DNA of 64,000 nt from Paenibacillus helianthi (GCF_001909055.1 NZ_LVWI01000042.1:44708-108707); one strand, 5' to 3'; shown: positions 44,863 through 54,572, numbered from the stretch's first letter. The notes: generated by a model from the letters alone, not told the origin. Numbers and translations: made by a program.

Positions 44863-45007
44863 ATATATCCTCACTATTCCATGGATTTGGCAATGATTTA
44901 ACCGCAGGTTTGTATCCCTTTTCAACAAGTGTTACAGTGGTAGAAGCAGCCCCTTCAAGGCTGTGTGAATGAATGAAAGGCATCTGGCAGGAAAGGAGTG
45001 CCCAATT

Positions 45008-46228
45008 TTGCGGGAGAACCTTGATAAGCAGTTTTCCTTCACCTCATTGAAGTGGTACAACTTCTTCTTATATGGGACAGTCGTCCTCTTCACCAGCTTC
45101 TTTCCACTATACCTGCAGGAAGTGGGAATGAACAAGCTGGAGATCGGGAGTTTAATGTCTGTTGGGGCGCTTGTCTCCATTATTGCCAATCCCTTCTGGG
45201 GCATTTGGACAGACCGGTACCAGAATATCCGCCGGATTGTTCTGCTGATGCTGACAGGGACACTGGTATTATCCCAGGTTGTGTTTCAGGCAAATACATA
45301 TGAAATGATCTATGTTTCCATACTGTTCTTTTATTTTTTCCAGGGTCCGCTGTTTGCCGAGAGCAACACCATGATTCTGAGCTACATTGACGGTACAAGG
45401 CACCGCTTCAGCTCTTTCCGGCTATGGGGATCGCTGGGTTGGGCGTTTACGGCTATTCTTGCCGGACCGGTAATCGATTGGGGCGGGGTGTCCGTGCTGT
45501 CCTACCTATTCGCGGCGCTGCTCTGTGCAGCCATGATCTCTCTGATTGTCCTGCCCAGACTCGACCATTCCATCGGTATTGCGCCGCTGCCATTCAAGGG
45601 GTTCGGCCAGATTTTTTATCATCCGTTTTTTCTGAGCTTCATCTTCTTTGGGATTCTGGTCTCGATCCCCAATACGATGAACAACACCTTCGTGTCCCTG
45701 TATATCACGGAGCTTGGGGGCAGCAAAACCATGATCGGTCTGGCCGTGTTCCTCTCCTCGATTCTGGAGGTGGCTGTTCTGCTGTTGTGCGAACGTTACT
45801 TGAAACGCAGCATACCGGTACTGCTCGGCTGGCTGGCGCTGGTCAGCGCCCTATTCGTCCTGCGTTGGTGGCTAATGGCCGATTCGACCACACCGCTGCA
45901 GGTGGCTTTTATACAAATCCTGCATTGCGTTACGTTCGGGGGGTTCTTCTTTGTCGGCACCCGGCTGACCATGCTGCTGGTTCCGAAGCCTTACCGTTCC
46001 TCAGGACAAGCGCTGTATACCCTGACCTGGAGCGGCCTCTCTGGGATTATGGGCGGTGTTCTCGGCGGCTGGCTATACCAGTATCTTGGCGCACAGAGCA
46101 TGTACCAATCCAGCGTCTTTATGACGCTGATCGGAACCCTGGGATTCGGCGCGATGTGGCTGCTTGTCAGCCGCGGGGGCTATCATCCCCACGGCGGGCA
46201 TCCGGACGAAGAACTAGAAGATATTTGA
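45008..46228 (+). CDS. MFS transporter (nucleoside-permease/LacY-like subfamily)
   Basis: This 406-residue, 12-TM protein resembles the MFS_1-like group: FFPLYLQEVGMNKLEIGSLM, PFWGIWTDRYQNIRR (motif A-like) and SFRLWGSLGWAFTAILAGPV. The last fits the LacY-type RLWGSxG signature. The TTG at 45008 follows AAAGGAG. The C-terminal tail is His/Gly/Asp/Glu-rich. The substrate is unknown, perhaps a sugar or nucleoside. Confidence 0.83.
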   Translation: MRENLDKQFSFTSLKWYNFFLYGTVVLFTSFFPLYLQEVGMNKLEIGSLMSVGALVSIIANPFWGIWTDRYQNIRRIVLLMLTGTLVLSQVVFQANTYEMIYVSILFFYFFQGPLFAESNTMILSYIDGTRHRFSSFRLWGSLGWAFTAILAGPVIDWGGVSVLSYLFAALLCAAMISLIVLPRLDHSIGIAPLPFKGFGQIFYHPFFLSFIFFGILVSIPNTMNNTFVSLYITELGGSKTMIGLAVFLSSILEVAVLLLCERYLKRSIPVLLGWLALVSALFVLRWWLMADSTTPLQVAFIQILHCVTFGGFFFVGTRLTMLLVPKPYRSSGQALYTLTWSGLSGIMGGVLGGWLYQYLGAQSMYQSSVFMTLIGTLGFGAMWLLVSRGGYHPHGGHPDEELEDI

Positions 46229-46261
46229 ACTAAAACGTTGAAGCCTGAGTCTCAGGCCGTA

Positions 46262-46318
46262 AAAATCAGAAAAGCAGCGATCATCCAGTCCCTTGGCTGG
46301 AAGATCGCTGCTTTTTAT
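46262..46318. terminator. Terminator after the MFS gene
   Basis: AAAAGCAGCGATC and GATCGCTGCTTTT arms with an inner CCAG/CTGG, followed by TATTTTTA. Strong on plus. Confidence 0.75.
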
Positions 46319-46339
46319 TTTTAGTCAACTGCTGCTCCT

Positions 46340-46528
46340 GCTCATTCAAAGGTATTTCTACCTTTGATTCCGCTCTACTTCGCCTGTTTGGCTCATTCAA
46401 AGGTATTTCTACCTTTGATTACGCTCTACTTCACCTGTTTGGCTCATTCAAAGGTATTTCTGCCTTTGATTCCGCTCTACTTCGCCTGTTTGGCTCAATC
46501 AAAGGTATTTCTACCTTTGATTCCGTCA
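46340..46528. repeat. Tandem array of a 51-nt hairpin repeat
   Basis: Units begin at 46340, 46391, 46442 and 46493, exactly 51 nt apart; the last is partial. Each holds TCAAAGGTA-TTTC-TACCTTTGA, a 9-bp stem with a 4-nt loop, then about 29 nt including CGCTCTACTTCGCCTGTTTG. Unit 3 has TGCC for TACC, which keeps pairing by G-U on a plus-strand RNA but not on minus. The array lies between the MFS terminator and the glnS terminator. Confidence 0.85.
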
Positions 46529-46546
46529 CTTTCGCCCCAGAGCAAA

Positions 46547-46584
46547 GGGGCTGCTTCCGCCCTATCATGACTCCGGGCAGCCCC
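46547..46584 (-). terminator. Terminator after glnS
   Basis: On minus, GGGGCTGCCC..AGG pairs with CCT..GCAGCCCC and is followed by TTTGCTCT. Confidence 0.6.
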
Positions 46585-46609
46585 TTGTGGCATTTCAGAC
46601 GTTACAGCC

Positions 46610-48310
46610 TTATTTGGCAGGTTGGAACGAGCTTTTGAGGGAAACGATAAGATTGAATACCAGGTGATCCGGTGCCGAATATTTGCTGTCCACGTTGAAG
46701 TATCCATGACGGAAGAACTGGAACTTGTCCTGCGCTACACTATCCTTCAGCCCCGGCTCCACAAAGCCATGGAGGATCTCGATAGATTTCGGATTCAACT
46801 GATCCAGGAAGGTGGGTTCCGGCTTGTCGGCGGAAGGCTCCATGCCTTCAACTTCAGCCTCCTGATCCGCCTCCTCGGCGGAAATCAGCGGCTCATAGAG
46901 GCGAAATTCTGCCGGTACAGCTTGGCTGGCATCCACCCAGTGCAGCGTTCCCTTTACCTTCCGGCCGGTGAAGCCGCTGCCGCTCTTGGTTTCCGGGTCG
47001 TACGTACAATGCAGCTCGACAACTTCGCCGTTCTCATCCTTGATGAAATCCGTACATTTGATGAAATAAGCATTCTTCAGGCGCACTTCATTGCCGGGGA
47101 ACAGACGGAAATACTTGTTCGGCGGGTTCTCCATAAAGTCATCACGCTCAATATAGATCTCACGGGAGAACGGAATTTGGCGGGTGCCCATGGCCTCATT
47201 CTCCACATTGTTCTCAATTTCGAACCATTCTGTTTGGCCTTCCGGGTAGTTGGTGATAACCACCTTCAGCGGCCGCAGCACCGACATGGTCCGGGGAACC
47301 GTCAGCTTGAGATCCTCACGGATAAAATGCTCCAGCATTTGCAGGTCCACCAGACCCTGGCTCTTGGAAATCCCGGTCTCATGCACAAAGCTGCGGATTG
47401 CTTCCGGTGTATAGCCACGGCGGCGGAGCCCGGAGATCGTCGGCATGCGCGGATCGTCCCAGCCGTCAACATGGCCTTCATCCACCAGCAGCTTCAGCTT
47501 GCGCTTGCTCGTGACCGTCTGGGCGAGATTAAGGCGCCCAAATTCATATTGATGCGGGGAAGCCGGCATTTCGCATTCGGCTACCACCCAGTCGTAGAAT
47601 GGCCGCTGGTCCTCGAACTCCAGGGAGCAGAGCGAATGCGTCACATGCTCAATAGCATCCTCAAGCGGATGCGCAAAGGTATACATCGGATAGATGCACC
47701 ATGCATCGCCCGTATTATGATGATGAGAATGAGAAATCCGGTAAATGACCGGGTCGCGCAGGTTGATGTTAGGGGCGGACATGTCAATTTTGGCACGCAG
47801 CACCTTTTCGCCATCCTTGAATTCCCCTGCCCGCATGCGGCGGAACAAATCCAGGTTCTCTTCGATTCCGCGCTCCCGGTACGGGCTGTTCACTCCCGGC
47901 TCGGTCAGCGTACCCCGATGCTCACGGATTTGCTCAGCGGTAAGGTCGTCCACGTAAGCTTTGCCTTTTTGAATCAGCAGCTCTGCTCTTTCGTACATGT
48001 CCCCGAAGTAATCCGAAGCAAAACGCAGCTCTTCCCATTCATAGCCGAGCCACTTCACATCCTCCTGAATAGAGTTCACGTATTCCGTATCCTCTTTGAG
48101 CGGATTGGTGTCGTCGAATCTCAGGTGAGTCTTGCCGCCGAATTCATCAGCCAGGGTAAAATTAATCCAGATCGCTTTGGCATGCCCGATATGTAAATAA
48201 CCGTTCGGCTCCGGCGGGAAGCGGGTGACCACTTCCTTCACTTTTCCCGAGCTCAGATCTTCGGTAATGACATTCTTGATGAAATTGGAGGGTGTTCCAC
48301 GGTTCTCCAC
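46610..48310 (-). CDS. glnS: Glutaminyl-tRNA synthetase
   Basis: This 566-residue class I synthetase charges tRNA-Gln. The HIGH motif is [15 protein letters not shown], and the KMSKR-type loop reads [13 protein letters not shown], with Thr where Met is usual. [20 protein letters not shown] and [18 protein letters not shown] are GlnRS-specific. Most Bacillota instead use GatCAB on misacylated Glu-tRNA-Gln, so GlnRS suggests an acquired gene. A Glu-rich insert ([20 protein letters not shown]) interrupts the C-terminal anticodon-binding part. The GTG at 48310 fits the AAAGG site better than the TTG at 48319. No T-box was recognised upstream. Confidence 0.95.
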   Translation of the reverse strand: MENRGTPSNFIKNVITEDLSSGKVKEVVTRFPPEPNGYLHIGHAKAIWINFTLADEFGGKTHLRFDDTNPLKEDTEYVNSIQEDVKWLGYEWEELRFASDYFGDMYERAELLIQKGKAYVDDLTAEQIREHRGTLTEPGVNSPYRERGIEENLDLFRRMRAGEFKDGEKVLRAKIDMSAPNINLRDPVIYRISHSHHHNTGDAWCIYPMYTFAHPLEDAIEHVTHSLCSLEFEDQRPFYDWVVAECEMPASPHQYEFGRLNLAQTVTSKRKLKLLVDEGHVDGWDDPRMPTISGLRRRGYTPEAIRSFVHETGISKSQGLVDLQMLEHFIREDLKLTVPRTMSVLRPLKVVITNYPEGQTEWFEIENNVENEAMGTRQIPFSREIYIERDDFMENPPNKYFRLFPGNEVRLKNAYFIKCTDFIKDENGEVVELHCTYDPETKSGSGFTGRKVKGTLHWVDASQAVPAEFRLYEPLISAEEADQEAEVEGMEPSADKPEPTFLDQLNPKSIEILHGFVEPGLKDSVAQDKFQFFRHGYFNVDSKYSAPDHLVFNLIVSLKSSFQPAK

Positions 48311-48537
48311 AGTTATCAACCTTTCATTCTGTAATATTACTACTTCCTTGTATGAACATGTTTCCTACTAATATACCCGTTAACCAGGGAATGTTCAATA
48401 AAAGTCAAGAAGAAACGGCGGGGAGGTCCAGCTTCAGAGGCCTGTTTCCACGGGGTGCTTTGACTTATTTCACAGCTATGGGGTAGCATGAGGATTATGG
48501 GTATATATCTGTAAATCTAATAGAGGGGGACTCATTC

Positions 48538-48783
48538 ATGAAGCCGATCAAGCTGCCCAAAGAACAGCGGGAGATCATTACCGGGAATATCCAGGCCTAC
48601 TTCGAGACCGAGCGCGGTGAAACTATCGGTCATCTGGCGGCAGACAGCCTGCTGGAATTCTTCCTGCAGGAGCTGGGCCCGGCGATATATAACGGAGCAC
48701 TGGGCGACTGCCGCACACTGGTAGGTGAGCGGATGCAATCGCTGGAGGAAGACATTTACGCATTGGAATGGAAGAAACGCTAA
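48538..48783 (+). CDS. DUF2164-family protein
   Basis: This 81-residue small acidic protein (IKLPKEQREIITGNIQAYF, GHLAADSLLEFFLQELGPAI, YNGALGDCR) matches the DUF2164 family of unknown function. An RBS-like GAGGGGG lies upstream of the ATG at 48538. It is followed 27 nt later by a GNAT gene on the same strand. Confidence 0.82.
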   Translation: MKPIKLPKEQREIITGNIQAYFETERGETIGHLAADSLLEFFLQELGPAIYNGALGDCRTLVGERMQSLEEDIYALEWKKR

Positions 48784-48810
48784 TCCTTGTGCCGCAGAGG
48801 GGGCAGCCTC

Positions 48811-49359
48811 ATGTTCAATTATGTCATTGATGAAGAGCTTACGCTGAAGCTGCTGATGCCTGAGCATGCACGCCACATGTTCGCGCTGGTGGAGCGCTCG
48901 CGCACCCGCCTCAGAAAGTGGCTGCCTTGGGTTGATGGGGTGACGGAGCAGGCTCATCTGGAGACATTTATCAAAAATTCCGTAAAGCAGGCCAGTGAGA
49001 ACGGCGGTTTCTCCGCCGGACTGTGGGTCCGGGGCGAGCTGGCCGGCATCATCGGATACCACGAGATTGACTGGCACAACCGCTCGGTTGGCATCGGCTA
49101 CTGGCTCGGCGAAGGCTATGAAGGCAAAGGCTACATGACCAGCGCCTGCCGGGTCCTCGTGGATTACGCACTGCTCGAAATGGATCTGAACCGCGTCGAA
49201 ATCCGCTGTGCCACCGGAAACCGGGCAAGCCGGGCCATACCTGAACGGCTGAGCTTCATATTCGAGGGAGTCATCCGCCAGGCGGAGAAGCTCCCGGCCG
49301 GCTATGTGAACCACGCTGTCTATGGCCTGCTGCGCAGTGAGTGGAAGCTGCTGGGGTGA
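48811..49359 (+). CDS. RimL/YdaF-like GNAT acetyltransferase
   Basis: This 182-residue acetyltransferase resembles ribosomal-protein-serine acetyltransferases: RTRLRKWLPWVDG, GIGYWLGEGYEGKGYMTSAC and NRVEIRCATGNRASRAIPERLSF (read in parts). The ATG at 48811 follows GAGGGGGCAGCCTC. It probably forms a unit with the DUF2164 gene. The substrate is not proven. Confidence 0.86.
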   Translation: MFNYVIDEELTLKLLMPEHARHMFALVERSRTRLRKWLPWVDGVTEQAHLETFIKNSVKQASENGGFSAGLWVRGELAGIIGYHEIDWHNRSVGIGYWLGEGYEGKGYMTSACRVLVDYALLEMDLNRVEIRCATGNRASRAIPERLSFIFEGVIRQAEKLPAGYVNHAVYGLLRSEWKLLG

Positions 49360-49692
49360 AAAGGTGGAGTAGAGGCTGCTAGGACGGGAAGCAGTACGGA
49401 AAGTATAGGTGCGCTGGCACAGTATACGATGCGGAAAAAGCAGGTTTGTTTCTACAGTATCGGTACGGAAGGTACAAGCTCGTTGGAATAAACGGCCTAT
49501 GCCTTGGGTTCGAAACTAACGGAGTGCAGCGCCCAAACCCCCGGAGGACTTATTCCCCCGGGGTTTGATTTTTACCTGGACACATTTCAAATGTTAGACC
49601 GTATGGATGGAACCTTGCGTATGCCGTGCATGATTATATCAAAGATAAGCCGGACATTCGTCTTAAGCTCCGGCTATAACAGCGCGGACGCT
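49360..49692. other. Gene-free stretch with a terminator
   Basis: No credible ORF. AAACCCCCGGAGG..CCCCCGGGGTTTGATTTTT at about 49534-49574 is a strong plus-strand terminator for the GNAT gene. The remainder shows no clear signal. Confidence 0.6.
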
Positions 49693-50337
49693 CTAGCTCT
49701 CCTCCGCATCCAGCCAGCCCTGGAACTTCGCCCGCGTCACAGCAGACAGGCTCTCCAGCCGGGCAAGCTCTGCCAAGCCAGTCTTGACCTTGCGTCCGTG
49801 CTCCATGAGATAGAGCACTTGCTTGACGGGAAAGCTGCCCTCGCCGCTTTCCCGTTTGATGATTGGGTCGCCAGCGGCCACATGACCCTCACGCAGCACA
49901 CGGAAGTAGAAGCCGCTGTATCCGGTTTTTAACACCTGGGCCGGCATATCGGCGGGTCCGTGTTTTTGCGCCAGCTTATAGCACGGAAAACGCGGCTGGC
50001 TAACCTGCAGCAGAGCCGAACCCATCTCATACACATCGCCGATGCAGACTTCCGTCTCCAGCAGGCCGCTGGCAGTGATATTTTCGCCGAACGCAGAATA
50101 CTCCAGCTTCTTGCCCAGCCACTCCTCCCAATAAGCATAATGCTCAAAGGGATACACGCACACTGCCTTGTCGGGACCGCCGTGGTTCACACGATCCGCT
50201 TGTCCATCTCCGTCGAACCCTTCCGAATGAAGCTGCATCCTACCGGCTGCCGGCAGTTTGTAAATGCCGGTTTCCAGCGGCTTCCCCCGGTAATCCACAG
50301 TCTTGGGCTTGCCTACATTAAGCGAGATGACTTCCAT
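49693..50337 (-). CDS. MOSC-domain protein, YiiM-like
   Basis: This 214-residue protein has the MOSC fold of Moco sulfurase C-terminal and mARC/YiiM proteins, which bind molybdenum cofactor. Marks are DRVNHGGPDKAVCVYPFEHY, FGENITASGL, CIGDVYEMG and the ligand Cys in QPRFPCYKLA. The ATG at 50337 follows GGAGGG, overlapping the upstream acetyltransferase by 20 nt. A role in reducing N-hydroxylated compounds is possible from YiiM and YcbX relatives. Confidence 0.88.
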   Translation of the reverse strand: MEVISLNVGKPKTVDYRGKPLETGIYKLPAAGRMQLHSEGFDGDGQADRVNHGGPDKAVCVYPFEHYAYWEEWLGKKLEYSAFGENITASGLLETEVCIGDVYEMGSALLQVSQPRFPCYKLAQKHGPADMPAQVLKTGYSGFYFRVLREGHVAAGDPIIKRESGEGSFPVKQVLYLMEHGRKVKTGLAELARLESLSAVTRAKFQGWLDAEES

Positions 50338-50848
50338 TCGTATTCCCTCCAATCAGCTTGCAACTCATAAAGACCTCATCTACATAACGTCCGCTGAGAT
50401 AGAACTCCTCATACAGACGGCCTTCCTCCACAAACCCGCATTTGCGGTAAAATGCAAGCGCAGGTTCGTTGCAGGACAGCACACGCAGCCGCAATTTGCG
50501 AATTCCATTCTCTGCCGCATGGCTTTTGATCGCCTGGATCAGCTGGCGCCCGATACCCTGTCTCTGAAAACGGGGATGAACGGCGATATTGACCTCACAT
50601 ACATGGCGGTTGCTCTCCATACCACTGGGACAGCCAAAGCCGACATAGCCGCACAGTTCCCCGTCCTGCAGAGCCACCAGCTGCGAGCCGGGAGGGGCAT
50701 GCATCAGATAATCCTCGCGCGAGCGCCACATTAACGGTCCGGGTGTTGTATCCTCGGTCCAGATCATATTATCAAGAACAATCAGCTCCCGGGCATCCTT
50801 GATTTCCGAGGGCCGGATTGTAAAGGCATCCCTGTTCAGTTGTTGCAT
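50318..50848 (-). CDS. GNAT-family N-acetyltransferase
   Basis: This 176-residue GNAT protein shows VHPRFQRQGIGRQLIQAIKS (motif A) and EPALAFYRKCGFVEEGRLYE (motif B), like RimI and diamine or aminoglycoside acetyltransferase relatives. The ATG at 50848 follows AAGGGG. It is upstream of and overlaps the MOSC gene by 20 nt, so the two are translated from one mRNA. Confidence 0.87.
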   Translation of the reverse strand: MQQLNRDAFTIRPSEIKDARELIVLDNMIWTEDTTPGPLMWRSREDYLMHAPPGSQLVALQDGELCGYVGFGCPSGMESNRHVCEVNIAVHPRFQRQGIGRQLIQAIKSHAAENGIRKLRLRVLSCNEPALAFYRKCGFVEEGRLYEEFYLSGRYVDEVFMSCKLIGGNTNGSHLA

Positions 50849-50923
50849 CGCTTTTACACCCCTTGCCTTACTCTAGTCACCCGAAACGGGCCACAGTTCA
50901 ATTAAGGATTCCCACTTGCAGAT

Positions 50924-52135
50924 TTATGCCGCATCCCGTTCCAGTGTACGGGACATCCGGTTGATGTATGCATGGAACCCAAAGAACCCTACCGACAGCA
51001 CAGCCATCCCGCAGGCCAGCCACCCCGTCGGCGCAAGCCCTCCGCTATCAAACTGGACGCCCAGCAGATAAGGCCCGATCACCCTGCCAACCGCGCCGAT
51101 TCCACCACTAAGTCCCAGGTAGAATGGAGCACTGTGGCCGGAATGATCTGAGATGAACGAAGGCATTGCGGGGGAGATCAGCATCTCTCCGAGTGTAGCC
51201 AGCACCATTGCCAGCAGCAGTCCCGGATAGCTTGGCATAAGCAGGATCATCGCATAGCCGGCCAGATAGAACACGGCACTTGCTGTCATTTGCGCCGTTG
51301 AGGTTGCCGCGAACCAGCGTTTGATCAGGCTGACCAGCGGCTGGGCAGCGAAGATCAGAATACCGTTCAGCGTCCACAGGAAGCCGTACATCTGCTTCGG
51401 CCAGCCTTCCGAAATAATAAACGGGGATACGCCGGCATTCCAGATCGAATTCCCGATCAGCAGAAACATCGAGCCAATAGCCATGAACAGGTAAATCCGC
51501 GTGTGGCCCATAAGCCTCCAGCCGGATTGTTCATGCTGAGGTTGTTTTCTCAGGTGCTGCTCATCCGGTGATGCTGTTCCCACCTTGCGCAAATAAAAAA
51601 AGAAAAATACGGCAAACACCGCCGAGGTCACTCCGTTCAGCACAAAACTAAGCATATAGTTGCCCAGAAAGCCGCTAAGTGACGTTCCGATGGCTACCCC
51701 TATATTATTGCAAACATAGATAATGTTAAACAGCTCCGCGCGCTGCTCGGCAAAGCGGAATCCGACAAATGCCTGGATTGCCGGCAGAGACAGCGAGTTG
51801 AACAATCCGAATAATCCCATCAAGACGATGAATAAATGCCAGTTGTTGCTTGCCGCAGGAATGGAGAACAGGGACAAGGCAGTCAAGGCAAGAGCTCCTA
51901 CAATCAGGCGGTTAACGCCGACCTTATGATAGAGCGAGCCACCCAGCAGCTGGCCGGCAATCCCGCCGAGTGCCTGAACAAGCAGCACGATACCGGCATC
52001 CTTCATACTGCGGCCGAGCTCATCGTATACATACATGGTCACAAGCGGCCACATGAGCGCGCTGCCGGTTGCGTTAATCAAGCTGGCAATGAGAAATACT
52101 TTGACTTCTTTAGGATATCCTTGCAAAAACCTCAT
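50924..52135 (-). CDS. MFS transporter
   Basis: This 403-residue, 12-TM MFS protein, probably an exporter, shows LALSIPAIQAF-like segments: LPAIQAFVGFRFAEQRAELF and LGGSLYHKVGVNRLIVGALA (motif A-like). A charged middle loop (SPDEQHLRKQPQHEQSG) separates the halves. The ATG at 52135 follows GGGGATG. No regulator is adjacent; the substrate is unknown. Confidence 0.85.
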   Translation of the reverse strand: MRFLQGYPKEVKVFLIASLINATGSALMWPLVTMYVYDELGRSMKDAGIVLLVQALGGIAGQLLGGSLYHKVGVNRLIVGALALTALSLFSIPAASNNWHLFIVLMGLFGLFNSLSLPAIQAFVGFRFAEQRAELFNIIYVCNNIGVAIGTSLSGFLGNYMLSFVLNGVTSAVFAVFFFFYLRKVGTASPDEQHLRKQPQHEQSGWRLMGHTRIYLFMAIGSMFLLIGNSIWNAGVSPFIISEGWPKQMYGFLWTLNGILIFAAQPLVSLIKRWFAATSTAQMTASAVFYLAGYAMILLMPSYPGLLLAMVLATLGEMLISPAMPSFISDHSGHSAPFYLGLSGGIGAVGRVIGPYLLGVQFDSGGLAPTGWLACGMAVLSVGFFGFHAYINRMSRTLERDAA

Positions 52136-52264
52136 ATTTTGTCTTTCATCCCCTGTTACCTATGTGTCATTAATCCATCCAGTATCATCCCAAAACAGGG
52201 TCAAGAGCAAGCGTATGAACTGACGCATTGGCGCGTCACCTAAGCATAATATATTCCATTCAAA

Positions 52265-54361
52265 TTAAACAGATTCTCCTGCAGGCTGCGCTTCTCCACT
52301 TCGCTTCACTTCTACCGTTGCTGAGAAAAAAGTGGCCCCGTTGCCCATATCGCTCAGCCGGTCCGGTGTCAGCACGTTCACCCTCTGTCTGCGTCCCTTG
52401 CCTTCCCACCACAGCCCCTGGCTGATCACGGTGCCCGGAAGCATCTTGTCCGTTACCATTGCCCACAGCTCGATAGCGCCTCTGCCGTTGTACACAGTCA
52501 GTTCGTCACCGTCCGCTATGCCTCTTGCCGCTGCATCTACGGGATGAATCTGCAGCGTTGGACGCTTCTCCATGCGCTGGTGCTTCTCCACATTGGAGAA
52601 GGTGGAGTTCAGGAAATTATGATTCGGCGGCGACACGAACATCAGGGGATAAGCCGCCCCCGGCTGCGGCAGCCGCTGACCGTCATAGCCTTCCTTGAGC
52701 GGCGTGTATGTTGGCAGCGGAGGCAGCCCGGCCAGCTCCATGGCCTTGGAATACAGCTCGATTCTGCCGGACGGTGTCGGCAGGTGTTCCAGATAATCCG
52801 CCTGCGGCGACATATCCAGTTTCACGAACCGTTCAGCCACCAGCCGCTCCAGCGTGACCCCTTTCATATAGGGATTGTGCGGATAATCCAGCGCCTGACG
52901 GATCATATCATATTCGGAATCGCTGAAAGCTGCTGCATCAAAGCCCATCGCCCGGCCAAGCAGCGAGAAGACCTCCATATTGCTTTTGCATTCGCCCGGC
53001 GCATCCAGCACAGGCTCCTGAAGCTGCATATAGTGATGCCAATACGAACCGTACAGATCCACATTCTCAAACGTGGAGGTTGCAGGCAATAGGATATCGG
53101 CATAGAGCGCCGTGTCGGTCATAAACAGATCATGTACTACTGTGAACAAATCCTCGCGGGCAAATCCCTTGCGCACACGCTCCGCATCGGGCGCCACCAC
53201 TACTGGATTGCAGCAGTAGACGAACATGCCCATCACCGGCTGCTCTTTCATCTCCAGCGCTTCACCGATCCGGTTCATGTTGATCGTGCGTGTCCCGCGG
53301 TTTGGACGCAGATCAGGACACGTTAGAGCACGGGCATTCGTTGCGGTGTAGCCTCCATTTGACTTGATCGCTCCGCCTCCGCTCTTCCGCCAAGCACCTG
53401 TAAGTGCCGGAAGACAAGCAATCGTGCGCACATTCATGCCCCCATTATCGTGGTGCTGCAGGCCATTGCCGATGTGGATATGTGATACCTTGGCTTCGCC
53501 GTACAGCTTGGCCAGCTTCTCGATATCTGCCGCCGCAATGCCAGTAATCTCTGCGACCCGTTCAGGCGGATACGCAAGCACATGCCCGCGCAGCTCCGCG
53601 TGCCCGGTTGTATAACGCTCCATAAATGCTTCATCCGTCAAGCCATCCCTGAACAGGATATGCATCATCCCTAGCGCGAGGGCTGTATCCGTGCCGGGAT
53701 AGAGCGGCAGGAACCAGTCTGCCCACTGTGCCGTACGGTTGCGGTGCACATCGATCACAACCACCTTCGCCCCCCGTTTACGGGCCTGTTCGGCATAGAT
53801 GACCTGATGCATGTTCGTGCTGACAATGTTGCCGCCCCAGACAATGATCAGATCGGCATTGACCGTATCCTCGGGACTTGTCCCGCCATTGAATCCCATC
53901 GTATATTTCCAGCCAGCAGTCCCTGCCGCACTGCAAATGCCCTGCTCCAGACGACTTGCACCGAGCGCATTAAAAAACCGCCGGTCCATCCCGTCCACAC
54001 TAAGCACCCCCATATTGCCATAGAAGCTGTAAGGAAGAATGCTTTCCGGCCCATAGGTACCGGACAGTTCCTTGAAACGGCTGGCGATTTCACCGATGGC
54101 CTCCTCCCAGCTGATCGGCTTGAAAGAACCACTCCCTTTCGGCCCTGTACGACGCAGAGGCTGCAACAGACGTTCGGGGTGATGCACCCGTTCGGCCATA
54201 TGCCGTATCTTGTTGCAGATCGCCCCTTTGGTCACCGGATGCTCGGGGTTGCCTTCCACTTTAATGATTTTGCCGTCCTGCTTATGCACTAGAAGTCCGC
54301 ATGTGTCAGGGCAATCCAGCGGACATACCGCCGGAAAAACCCCATCTCCGCTGTAACTCAT
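52265..54361 (-). CDS. Molybdopterin oxidoreductase, bis-MGD type
   Basis: This 698-residue DMSO-reductase-family enzyme has an N-terminal Fe4S4 site with C13, C17, C21 and C49 (CPLDCPDTCG...GAICNK), then PISWEEAIGEIASRFKEL, IIVWGGNIVSTNMHQ, and a C-terminal MopB domain (MFVSPPNHNFLNSTFSN). It lacks a twin-Arg signal, so it should act in the cytoplasm, and no small electron-transfer subunit is adjacent. The closest named type I recall is YyaE of B. subtilis, whose substrate is unknown. mobA and moaA in the window can supply its cofactor. The ATG at 54361 follows AGGGGGG. Confidence 0.9.
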   Translation of the reverse strand: MSYSGDGVFPAVCPLDCPDTCGLLVHKQDGKIIKVEGNPEHPVTKGAICNKIRHMAERVHHPERLLQPLRRTGPKGSGSFKPISWEEAIGEIASRFKELSGTYGPESILPYSFYGNMGVLSVDGMDRRFFNALGASRLEQGICSAAGTAGWKYTMGFNGGTSPEDTVNADLIIVWGGNIVSTNMHQVIYAEQARKRGAKVVVIDVHRNRTAQWADWFLPLYPGTDTALALGMMHILFRDGLTDEAFMERYTTGHAELRGHVLAYPPERVAEITGIAAADIEKLAKLYGEAKVSHIHIGNGLQHHDNGGMNVRTIACLPALTGAWRKSGGGAIKSNGGYTATNARALTCPDLRPNRGTRTINMNRIGEALEMKEQPVMGMFVYCCNPVVVAPDAERVRKGFAREDLFTVVHDLFMTDTALYADILLPATSTFENVDLYGSYWHHYMQLQEPVLDAPGECKSNMEVFSLLGRAMGFDAAAFSDSEYDMIRQALDYPHNPYMKGVTLERLVAERFVKLDMSPQADYLEHLPTPSGRIELYSKAMELAGLPPLPTYTPLKEGYDGQRLPQPGAAYPLMFVSPPNHNFLNSTFSNVEKHQRMEKRPTLQIHPVDAAARGIADGDELTVYNGRGAIELWAMVTDKMLPGTVISQGLWWEGKGRRQRVNVLTPDRLSDMGNGATFFSATVEVKRSGEAQPAGESV

Positions 54362-54497
54362 GGGCGTTAGTCCCCCCTTGTCACTTGAATATGTATATTC
54401 TATAACTGCACCTGTTCTACGTAAAGAAAATAGGCGAAAACAAACTGATTCGTTCCAACTATGTCAGGGTAATAGAGCATATGAAACACTCCCTATG

Positions 54498-54550
54498 AAT
54501 TCGCCGTGAGCCCGATTTCGTTCCCCCGAGTCGGATATGCACGGCGAATT
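54498..54550. repeat. Inverted repeat upstream of the molybdopterin oxidoreductase
   Basis: Perfect 11-bp arms AATTCGCCGTG (54498-54508) and CACGGCGAATT (54540-54550) contain an inner CCGA/TCGG pair. TTTT follows on plus, where no gene ends nearby. It could be a regulatory hairpin in the oxidoreductase leader or a dispersed repeat. Confidence 0.5.
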
Positions 54551-54572
54551 TTGTGTTGTCTGAGATACAAAA

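Noticed and set aside
46340..46528. CRISPR array
   Set aside because: The units are continuous 51-nt repeats without unique spacers, and no cas gene is present.
46364..46570. 68-residue plus ORF through the 51-nt array (LAHSKVFLPLI repeats)
   Set aside because: The repeat unit is 17 codons, so any open frame persists by chance. There is no RBS and the protein is only a by-product of DNA repeats.
46622..48196. 524-residue ORF antisense to glnS
   Set aside because: It covers the same DNA as a clear, complete GlnRS gene. It has no recognisable motif and no RBS, and is typical of a shadow of a GC-rich gene.
48311..48537. T-box leader for glnS
   Set aside because: I looked for a specifier loop and the T-box core sequence in the upstream minus strand and saw neither.
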